DNA from: PALSA-1003 sp963741315
GTDB taxonomy: Bacteria; Pseudomonadota; Gammaproteobacteria; Burkholderiales; Casimicrobiaceae
Assembly: GCA_963741315.1 (NCBI GenBank)
Contig: CAVUHK010000006.1
Coordinates: forward strand, 17,302 to 81,301
Direction of reading: 5' to 3'
Length of the DNA: 64,000 nt
Of the stretch, positions 27,820 to 35,361 are shown in pieces. The position numbers and the translations under genes are program-made. The notes under the pieces were generated by a model. That model ran no database searches, had not been told where the DNA came from, and saw only the letters and a list, made by a program, of their open reading frames with translations. Numbering within the stretch: position 1 is the stretch's first letter; each line of letters begins with the position of its first letter.

Positions 27820-30800
27820 ATGACGCCCATCTCGCGGCGTCCTGCGTTCTGGATCGTATTCGCGGCGCTGTCCGCGCTCGCGGGGCTGTTCGCCTGGCGC
27901 TACTTTCCCGATGCACTGCCGCTGGTCAACCTCGACGTGCGCATGTCGCGCGTCGAGGCACTTGCGCGCGCCGGCGAGCTCGCGCAGAAGCTGAAGTTGG
28001 CGCCCGCGGATGCGCGTACCGCGGTGATGTTCGGGCACGACGGCGCGACGCAGAATTTCGTCGAACTCGAGGCTGGCGGCAATGCCCGGTTCACCGCGAT
28101 GCTCGCCGGCAAGACCTACTCGCCGTACTGGTGGGACGTGCGCCTGTTCAAGGCGCGCGAGACCGCCGAGGCGCGCATCCGTTTCCGGCCCGACGGTACG
28201 CCGTACGGCTTCGCGCTCAAGGTTCCGGAGAACCAGCCCGGCCCGGCGCTCGACGAGATTGCGGCGCGCCTGATCGCCGAGGAGCGCGCACGCGTCGACT
28301 GGGGCGTCGACTTCACGCCCTACAAGTTGCTCGAGCACTCGCAGGAGCGCCTGCCCGTGGGTCGCGTCGAGCACGCATTCGTCTACGAACGCGTGGATGA
28401 AATGCTGGGCGAGGGACGCTTTCGCATGCGCCTCGGCGTATCGGGCGACACGCTCTCCGAACTCCAGCACTACGTGTTCGTGCCGCAGGCCTTCGATCGA
28501 CGCTTCCAGGAAATGCGCGCCGCCAACAACGCGATTGCGCGGGTGGCGAGCCTGACGGCGGGGCTCCTCTACGGCATCGGCGGTTGTGTGCTGGGCACGC
28601 TGTGGCTGTTGCGCAGGCGCGCGCTGCTCTGGCGGCCGGCGCTCGTCGCCGGGGTGATCGTCGCCGGCATCAACGCGCTGGTGATTCTCGCCAATGCCCC
28701 GCAGTCGTGGTTCGGCTTCGACACCGCGCAATCCGAGTGGGTGTTCTGGGGCCAGCAGGTCGGCGCCTCGGTATTGGTATTGATCGGTGGCGCACTCGGT
28801 CTGGCGCTGGTGTTCATGGCGGCCGAGAGCCTGTCGCGACAGGCATTTGGCGATCATCCGCAACTGTGGAGGCTGTGGACACGCGACGCGGCGCCGACGC
28901 CATCGATACTCGGCCGTACGCTCGGCGGCTATCTGTTCGTGCCGCTGGAACTTGCGTTCATCGTTGCCTTTTACTTCGCCACCAATCGCTATCTTGGCTG
29001 GTGGCAACCGTCCGAATCGCTGTCCGATCCCAACATCCTGGGCAGTGCGGTGCCGGGCCTGGCGCCGATCGGGATGGCGCTGCAGGCGGGGTTCATGGAG
29101 GAGTGCCTCTTCCGCGCGGTCCCGCTCTCGCTCGCGGCGCTGATCGGTGCGCGTTTCGGTCATCGCCGGCTGCTGATTGGAATCGCGCTGGTCCTGCAGG
29201 CGCTGGTGTTCGGCGCGGCGCACGCGAATTATCCGGGCTTCCCAGCGTATTCGCGGCTGGTCGAGTTGATCGGGCCGGCGTTCATCTGGGGACTCATCTT
29301 CCTGCGTTTCGGCCTGCTGCCGACCATCACGCTGCATGCGCTGTTCGACCTCGTGCTCATGTCGCTGCCGGTGTTCCTGGTCGACGGTGGGGTCGCGCGA
29401 GCCAATCAGGCGCTGGTGATCGCTGCCGCGCTGGTGCCGCTGGGTGTCGTGTTGTACCGGCGCGTGCAGGCCGGGCAGTGGCTCGAATTGCCGGCGAGCC
29501 TGCGCAATGGAGGCTGGCAGTCGCTGGTGCAGGTCGCGATCGCGAGCGCGGTCAGCACCCATGCGGCAGCCGGTGCGTGGGCCGCGCGCGTCCAAAAGGC
29601 GCTGCCGATACTGGCGCTGGCCGGCCTGCTGTCGATCATCTTCCTCGGCGACTACAAGGGCGATGCGCCGGCGTTGGCGATCGACCGCGCAGCGGCCGAG
29701 GCCGCTGCCGACGCTGCGCTCAAGGCGCACGGCACGACGCTCGGACCGGAGTGGTCGCGCCTGTCGGCGACGCGACTCGCCGGCGAGGATTCGGACGCAT
29801 GGCTCTGGCACAAGTTCGTCTGGCGTGAGGGCGGCCCCGAAACCTACGCGCGGCTGATGGGCACGTGGCTCGCGCCACCGCTGTGGGAAGTGCGCTACGC
29901 GCGCCTGGCGGGCGGCGACGTTGCCGATCGCGCCGAGGAGTGGCGTGTCGTGGTCGACGGCCGCGGCAACGTGCGCCAGGTGCGGCATGCGTTGCCCGAG
30001 GCGCGCCCCGGGGCGAAACTTGCGCAGGAGGAGGCGCGGGTGCTCGCCCGCGACGCCGTACTCAAGCTTTATGGACTCGATCCGGCGGCGCTGCGCGAAG
30101 TCTCGGCCGAGGAGAAGGAACGCCCGGCGCGCACCGATTGGCGTTTTACCTTCACCGATCCGCGTGTCGACGCCGGCAAGACCGGCGAGGCGCGCGTGCT
30201 GGTCAATATCTCCGGCAATGAGGTGACCAGCGCGGGTCGCTATATATTCGTTCCCGAGGATTGGCAGCGCGGTGAGCGCGAGCGCTCGTCGCGCATGCGC
30301 ATCGCCAAGCTGAGCGTCGGACTGGCCGCGGCGCTGTTCGCCATCGCCGCGCTGATCGCCGCGATCATGGCGTGGAGCCGCGGGCGTTTCGACCGGCGCG
30401 CGTTCAAGCTGACGTCGATTCTCGTTGCCGTGGCCTCGCTGGTCACCGGCGTGAACCTCTGGCCGGCATTCGCAATGCGCCTCTCGACCACCGAGCCGTA
30501 TCTCTGGCAGGTGTTGCTCTGGGCTGGAGGGCTGGGCCTCTCGCTGCTGATACAGATTCTCCTGGTCGGCCTGCTCGCGGGCGTGGCGGCGTGGGTGTCG
30601 CGCGCACACGCGCCCGACGGCGTCGCCGCGCGCACGCTGTGGCTGCGCGGCGCGCAGGCGGGCCTGTTCGCGGTCGGCGTCAAGCTGCTCGCCGGCGTCA
30701 TGGCTATGCGCGACGTTCCGCACTGGCCGGGCGTCGGCGAAGACAACGCGTGGTTTCCCTGGCTGGCCGCGCTGGCCAGTCCGATGGTGATTGTCCTGGC

Positions 30801-31227
30801 CGCGACCGCGATCACCGCGTTCGTGATCCATTGGCTCAATCGCCTGTCGGACGGATGGCAGCAGCGACGCGTGCTGACCTGCGTGCTGCTGGTCGTCGTC
30901 GCGGGTGCGCAGGCGGCGCTGCTGGCCGACGACTGGCTGGAAATCGTCGTCACCGGCCTGCTGGTCGGTGCACTCAACACGCTGCTCTTCGCGACGGTCC
31001 TGCGTTTCGACCTGCGTGCGGTGCCCGGGTTTGTCGGCGCCGAGATCGCGGCGACGATCATCTCCGAGGCGCTTCTTGAGCGAACCGAGAGCGCAGCCTG
31101 GCACGCGGTATTGCAACTGGCCGTTACGCTGGCGCTGACCTGGGCGATCACGCACTATCTTGTGCGCGCCGGTGCGCCGACCGTCGCTGCGACGCCCACC
31201 GGCCCGCTGCCGGTCGCTGCGGATTAG
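27820..31227 (+). CDS. Giant CPBP-family intramembrane metalloprotease with duplicated halves
   Basis: A 1135-residue membrane protein, several times the usual CPBP size of about 250-350. Layout: a membrane segment at 9-25; an extracytoplasmic domain to about 245 ending YVFVP (218-222); a membrane bundle holding the CPBP (Rce1-like) motifs EECLFR (E427/E428), FGAAH (H468) and LHALFD (H506); a second extracytoplasmic domain (about 613-830) ending YIFVP (808-812); and a second membrane bundle to the end, without protease motifs. The two extracytoplasmic parts end alike (G-x-x-x-S/T ... Y-V/I-F-V-P ... R). The protease presumably cleaves membrane or prenylated-like substrates, but no target is known. 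It may be cotranscribed with pnt. Confidence 0.88.
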   Translation: MTPISRRPAFWIVFAALSALAGLFAWRYFPDALPLVNLDVRMSRVEALARAGELAQKLKLAPADARTAVMFGHDGATQNFVELEAGGNARFTAMLAGKTYSPYWWDVRLFKARETAEARIRFRPDGTPYGFALKVPENQPGPALDEIAARLIAEERARVDWGVDFTPYKLLEHSQERLPVGRVEHAFVYERVDEMLGEGRFRMRLGVSGDTLSELQHYVFVPQAFDRRFQEMRAANNAIARVASLTAGLLYGIGGCVLGTLWLLRRRALLWRPALVAGVIVAGINALVILANAPQSWFGFDTAQSEWVFWGQQVGASVLVLIGGALGLALVFMAAESLSRQAFGDHPQLWRLWTRDAAPTPSILGRTLGGYLFVPLELAFIVAFYFATNRYLGWWQPSESLSDPNILGSAVPGLAPIGMALQAGFMEECLFRAVPLSLAALIGARFGHRRLLIGIALVLQALVFGAAHANYPGFPAYSRLVELIGPAFIWGLIFLRFGLLPTITLHALFDLVLMSLPVFLVDGGVARANQALVIAAALVPLGVVLYRRVQAGQWLELPASLRNGGWQSLVQVAIASAVSTHAAAGAWAARVQKALPILALAGLLSIIFLGDYKGDAPALAIDRAAAEAAADAALKAHGTTLGPEWSRLSATRLAGEDSDAWLWHKFVWREGGPETYARLMGTWLAPPLWEVRYARLAGGDVADRAEEWRVVVDGRGNVRQVRHALPEARPGAKLAQEEARVLARDAVLKLYGLDPAALREVSAEEKERPARTDWRFTFTDPRVDAGKTGEARVLVNISGNEVTSAGRYIFVPEDWQRGERERSSRMRIAKLSVGLAAALFAIAALIAAIMAWSRGRFDRRAFKLTSILVAVASLVTGVNLWPAFAMRLSTTEPYLWQVLLWAGGLGLSLLIQILLVGLLAGVAAWVSRAHAPDGVAARTLWLRGAQAGLFAVGVKLLAGVMAMRDVPHWPGVGEDNAWFPWLAALASPMVIVLAATAITAFVIHWLNRLSDGWQQRRVLTCVLLVVVAGAQAALLADDWLEIVVTGLLVGALNTLLFATVLRFDLRAVPGFVGAEIAATIISEALLERTESAAWHAVLQLAVTLALTWAITHYLVRAGAPTVAATPTGPLPVAAD

Positions 31228-31231
31228 CGTC

Positions 31232-31280
31232 GCGAGCCACCCGGCGAGGGGCCCCACGCGAAGCGTGGGGATCGACGCCA
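31232..31280. repeat. Dispersed short repeat, copy A (with perfect hairpin)
   Basis: The stretch begins 5 bases after the CPBP stop and matches 63950-63999 with about nine differences in 50 bases (GCGAGCCACC versus GTGAGTCATC; AGCGTGG and GATCGACG shared). Inside it CCCCACGC-GAA-GCGTGGGG (31252-31270) is a perfect 8-base stem with a 3-base loop. It ends close to the hrpA start. Confidence 0.6.
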
Positions 31281-31290
31281 GAATGCCGTC

Positions 31291-34200
31291 ATGACTACCG
31301 CGTCGCTCTACGAGCAATTGCGCGCTGAACTTGCCGCCGGCATGACTGCCGACCACGAGCGACTGTCGCGACAGCTGCAGCGTATTTCGCGCGCCGGCAC
31401 ACCGAACGCGGAAATCGAGCGCGTCGCGCGCGCGGTGGCGGCTTCGCGCGAGTCCGCGCAGCGCCGGGCCGCAGCGATTCCGCCGATTGCGTATCCGCCC
31501 GAATTACCGGTTTCGGAACGCCGCGACGAGATCGCAGCAGCGATACGCGCCCACCCGGTGGTGATCGTCTGCGGCGAGACCGGGTCGGGCAAGACGACGC
31601 AATTGCCGAAGATCTGCATGGAGCTTGGCCGCGGTGCGCGTGGCCTGATCGGCCACACGCAACCGAGGCGCATCGCAGCGCGCAGTGTCGCGACGCGCAT
31701 CGCGGAGGAGCTCGAGACGCCGTTGGGCGCGGTGGTTGGCTACAAGGTCCGCTTCACCGATCGCACGCAACCCGGGGCGTGGATCAAGCTGATGACCGAT
31801 GGCATCCTGCTCGCCGAGACGCAGGGCGACCGCCGCCTCGCCGCATACGACACGATCATCGTCGATGAAGCGCACGAGCGCAGCCTCAACATCGACTTCC
31901 TGCTGGGCTATCTCAAGCGCCTGCTGCGCGAGCGCGCCGATCTGAAGGTCATCGTCACGTCAGCCACGCTCGACGCGGCGCGCTTCGCGCGGCACTTTGG
32001 AGAGCCGGACCATCCTGCGCCGATCATCGAGGTGTCGGGGCGTGCGTATCCGGTGGAAACGCGCTATCGGTCGCTGGCGAAAGATGAGGACGACGACGAG
32101 GAAGAGCTCGAGGAGGCGATCGTCGCTGCCACCGAGGACCTGTGGCGCGAAGGCCCGGGGGACATCCTGGTATTCCTGCCCGGCGAGCGGGAAATCCGCG
32201 AGACTTCGGAGTTGCTGCAGCGCGCGCTCGCGCGCCGGCCGTACGCGGCGGCGGTGGAAGTCCTGCCGCTGTTCGCGCGCCTGTCGGTCGAGCAGCAGCA
32301 GCGCGTCTTCGCCACCAGCCAGGGCCGGCGCATCGTGCTCGCGACCAACGTCGCGGAGACCTCGCTTACGGTACCAGGCATCCGTAGCGTGATCGACACC
32401 GGACTCGCGCGCGTCAAGCGCTATTCGCTGCGCAACAAGGTGACGCAGCTGCAGATCGAGAAGATCGCGCGTTCCGCCGCGAATCAGCGTGCGGGACGCT
32501 GCGGACGCGTCAGCGCGGGCGTATGCGTGCGGCTATACGGCGAGGAGGATTTCGCGGCGCGGCCCGAGTACACCGAACCCGAGATCCTGCGCAGCTCGCT
32601 GGCCGCGGTGATCCTGCGCATGGCGTCGCTCGAACTCGGCGCGGTCGACGCGTTTCCGTTTCTCGAGGCGCCGAGCCCGCGCGCGATTGCCGACGGCTAC
32701 CAGCTGTTGCAGGAACTCGGCGCGGTCGACGGCCAGCGCGACCTGACCGCGCTCGGTCGCGAACTCGCCCGATTGCCGGTGGACCCGCGCATCGGCAGGA
32801 TGATCCTGGCGGCACGGGACTCGGACTGCCTCGCCGAAATGCTGGTCATCGCCAGCGCGCTCGCCGTGCCCGATCCGCGCGAGCGGCCGCTGGAAAAGCA
32901 GCAGGCCGCCGACCAGGCGCACCTGCGCTTTCGCGATGAACGCTCGGATTTCCTGAGCCTGCTCGCGGTCTGGCAGTTCTTTGGCGACGCGCTGACCGCG
33001 AAGCTTTCGCATCGCGCACTGGTCGACCGCTGCCGCGCGCACTTTGTTTCGTACCTGCGCCTGCGCGAATGGCGCGACCTTCATCGCCAGTTGTCCGAGC
33101 AGATTCAGGAACTCGGGTGGAAGTGGAACGACGCTCTGCCGGCGGCCATTGATGACGCGCGTTACGCACGGATTCACCGGGCGCTGCTTGCCGGGCTGAT
33201 CTCGAACGTCGGTTGCAAGGCCGAGGACGGTGATCATTACGCCGGAGTACGTGGCCTGAAGTTTTACGTGCATCCCGGATCGGGTATCGCGCGCAAGGCC
33301 AGCAAGTGGATGCTGGCGGCCGAGCTGACCGAGACGACCCGCCTGTACGCGCGCTGCGCGGCGAAGATCGAGCCCGACTGGATCGAGGCGGTTGCCGGCG
33401 AGCTGGTCGAGCGCACGCACTTCGATCCGCGCTGGGACAGCGCGCGCGGCGACGTCGTCGGCGCCGAGCGCGTGTCGCTCTACGGCCTGACGCTGGTCGC
33501 GCGTCGGCGCATTTCCTACGGCCGGGTCGATCCGGCGACCGCGCACGAAGTGTTCCTGCGCGAAGCGCTGGTACCGGGCGATCTCGCCAGCAAGGCGCCG
33601 TTTCTCGCCCACAATCGCCGGCTGGTCGCCGAGGTCGCCGAACTCGAACACAAGGCGCGCCGGCAGGACGTGCTGGTCGACGACGACGCGTTGGTCGCGT
33701 TCTATGCGGCACGCGTTCCGGAGCACGTGCATTCCACCGCGGGCTTCGAGCACTGGCGCAAGGAAGCGGAGCAGAAGCAGCCGGACCTGTTGCTGCTCAC
33801 CCGCGAGGCGTTGATGCGGCACGCGGCGGCGGGGATCACCGAGGAGCAGTATCCGGAGCAGCTGGCGATCGCGGCTACGCGCCTGCCGCTCAAGTACCGG
33901 TTCGCGCCGGGTCATGCGCTCGACGGCCTGACGCTGACGGTGCCGCTGACGCTGCTCAACCAGCTCGACGCCGCGCAACTGTCGTGGCTGGTGCCAGGAA
34001 TGATCCGCGAAAAGCTGACCTGGTACTTCAAGGCGCTGCCCAAAGGTTTGCGCGGCCGGTTCATTCCGGTACCGGATTCGGTGACGGCATTCCTGGAATC
34101 GCCTACCGCTTCTGCGCGCGGCCCCGCAGCGCTGGCAGATGCGTTGCGCGTCTGGTGCAGCGCGCGGGCCGGCGTGCCGCTTGGTCCGGACAGCTGGGAC

Positions 34201-35217
34201 GAGGCCGCGCTGCCCGTGCACTTGCGGGTCAACGTGCGCGTGGTCGACGCCGCCGGGGCGGAGCTGGCGCAGGGCCGCGACCTCACCGCGCTGTGCGCGC
34301 AATTGGGCGACGCGGCGCAGCTTTCGTTCGCCGCGGCCGGACCCGAAATCGAGCGCGGCGACATTCGCAGCTGGGATTTCGGCGACCTGCCCGAGTCGAT
34401 CGCAGTGTTGCGCGAGGGGCGCCGCGTCACCGGCTACCCCGCGTTGGTCGATCAGGGCGACTGTGTTGCGCTCAAGCTCTACGACACGCGCGATGCCGCC
34501 GATGCGGCAACGCGTGAGGCGGTGATCCGCCTGATTCGCATGCAGCTCAAGGACGCGCTGCGCAACTGGGAACGCGAGCCGGCGGGATTCGTCGCGACCG
34601 CATTGCAGCTCAAGTCGGCGGTGCCCGCGGACGCGCTGCTCGCAGACACCGTGCGCGCGATCCAGGCGCGCGCATTCCTGGGCGATGATCCGCTGCCGCG
34701 CTCCGAGCAGGCGTTTGCCGAACAGGTGAAGCGCGCACGCGCGCGCCTGCCGGCGGTGGCCGATGGCGCCTTCCGGATGCTCGCGGCGATTGCCGGGGAG
34801 TATCACATCACAGGGCAGAAGCTGGCGGCGGCGCCACCGGCGCGCGCCCGCCTGGTCGCCGAGCTCGCGGCGCAGCGCAACGCGCTTGTTTTTCCCGGAT
34901 TCATGGCGGCCACGCCGTGGGGCCAGCTCGCGCATCTGCCGCGCTATCTGCAGGCGCTGCAACGACGTTTGGCCAAGTACGCCGCGGACCCGGCGCGCGA
35001 CGCGAAGCACGGCGAGTCGGTAGCGCAGCTGTGGGAGCGCTTTCGGGCCCGGGAGGCGGCCAATCGCGCCGCCAAGCGCGTCGAGCCGGCGCTGCAGGCG
35101 TTTCGCTGGCAAATCGAGGAACTCAGGGTGTCGCTGTTCGCGCAGGAGCTGCGCACGGCGCTGCCAGTGTCGTATAAACGTCTCGAAAAGGCCTGGACGG
35201 ACCTTTCCCGGGGATAA
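31291..35217 (+). CDS. hrpA: ATP-dependent RNA helicase HrpA
   Basis: A 1308-residue DEAH-box helicase, the normal HrpA length. Motif I GETGSGKTTQLP is at about residue 95, motif II DEAH in VDEAHERS near 192, motif III SAT (TSATLDAARF) follows, and motif VI has QRAGRCGRV. The helicase-associated and OB domains and the long HrpA-specific C-terminal region (DUF3418) follow. HrpA acts in mRNA processing and in resolving stalled or collided ribosomes. ATG 31291 is a clean start. The whole gene is also open on the other strand, but only as a codon-bias shadow. Confidence 0.97.
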   Translation: MTTASLYEQLRAELAAGMTADHERLSRQLQRISRAGTPNAEIERVARAVAASRESAQRRAAAIPPIAYPPELPVSERRDEIAAAIRAHPVVIVCGETGSGKTTQLPKICMELGRGARGLIGHTQPRRIAARSVATRIAEELETPLGAVVGYKVRFTDRTQPGAWIKLMTDGILLAETQGDRRLAAYDTIIVDEAHERSLNIDFLLGYLKRLLRERADLKVIVTSATLDAARFARHFGEPDHPAPIIEVSGRAYPVETRYRSLAKDEDDDEEELEEAIVAATEDLWREGPGDILVFLPGEREIRETSELLQRALARRPYAAAVEVLPLFARLSVEQQQRVFATSQGRRIVLATNVAETSLTVPGIRSVIDTGLARVKRYSLRNKVTQLQIEKIARSAANQRAGRCGRVSAGVCVRLYGEEDFAARPEYTEPEILRSSLAAVILRMASLELGAVDAFPFLEAPSPRAIADGYQLLQELGAVDGQRDLTALGRELARLPVDPRIGRMILAARDSDCLAEMLVIASALAVPDPRERPLEKQQAADQAHLRFRDERSDFLSLLAVWQFFGDALTAKLSHRALVDRCRAHFVSYLRLREWRDLHRQLSEQIQELGWKWNDALPAAIDDARYARIHRALLAGLISNVGCKAEDGDHYAGVRGLKFYVHPGSGIARKASKWMLAAELTETTRLYARCAAKIEPDWIEAVAGELVERTHFDPRWDSARGDVVGAERVSLYGLTLVARRRISYGRVDPATAHEVFLREALVPGDLASKAPFLAHNRRLVAEVAELEHKARRQDVLVDDDALVAFYAARVPEHVHSTAGFEHWRKEAEQKQPDLLLLTREALMRHAAAGITEEQYPEQLAIAATRLPLKYRFAPGHALDGLTLTVPLTLLNQLDAAQLSWLVPGMIREKLTWYFKALPKGLRGRFIPVPDSVTAFLESPTASARGPAALADALRVWCSARAGVPLGPDSWDEAALPVHLRVNVRVVDAAGAELAQGRDLTALCAQLGDAAQLSFAAAGPEIERGDIRSWDFGDLPESIAVLREGRRVTGYPALVDQGDCVALKLYDTRDAADAATREAVIRLIRMQLKDALRNWEREPAGFVATALQLKSAVPADALLADTVRAIQARAFLGDDPLPRSEQAFAEQVKRARARLPAVADGAFRMLAAIAGEYHITGQKLAAAPPARARLVAELAAQRNALVFPGFMAATPWGQLAHLPRYLQALQRRLAKYAADPARDAKHGESVAQLWERFRAREAANRAAKRVEPALQAFRWQIEELRVSLFAQELRTALPVSYKRLEKAWTDLSRG

Positions 35218-35233
35218 GTGGCAATTTTTCACG

Positions 35234-35263
35234 TTGGCGTAGGGAAACCTTGCGTGATACAGT
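35234..35263 (+). promoter_or_regulatory. Possible promoter for the DUF1631 gene
   Basis: TTGGCG (35234-35239) and TACAGT (35258-35263) are separated by 18 bases, about 100 bases before the GTG start. The 144 bases between hrpA and this gene are the likely place for a promoter, but the match is only moderate. Confidence 0.3.
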
Positions 35264-35361
35264 GATTTACCGCACTCCAGGGGATCTGCGGAACGGGCTC
35301 GGAGCGTGCTGATCGGGGCGCAACGGGCTTGACCGGGCAGGTCCATCCAAGGACCAGACGC

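Noticed and set aside
27190..31356. A 1388-codon open frame on the minus strand opposite pntB and the CPBP gene
   Set aside because: It is a codon-bias shadow: the composition is Arg/Gln/His-rich with no known motif, and both plus-strand genes are clearly real. GC-rich genomes often leave one antisense frame open.
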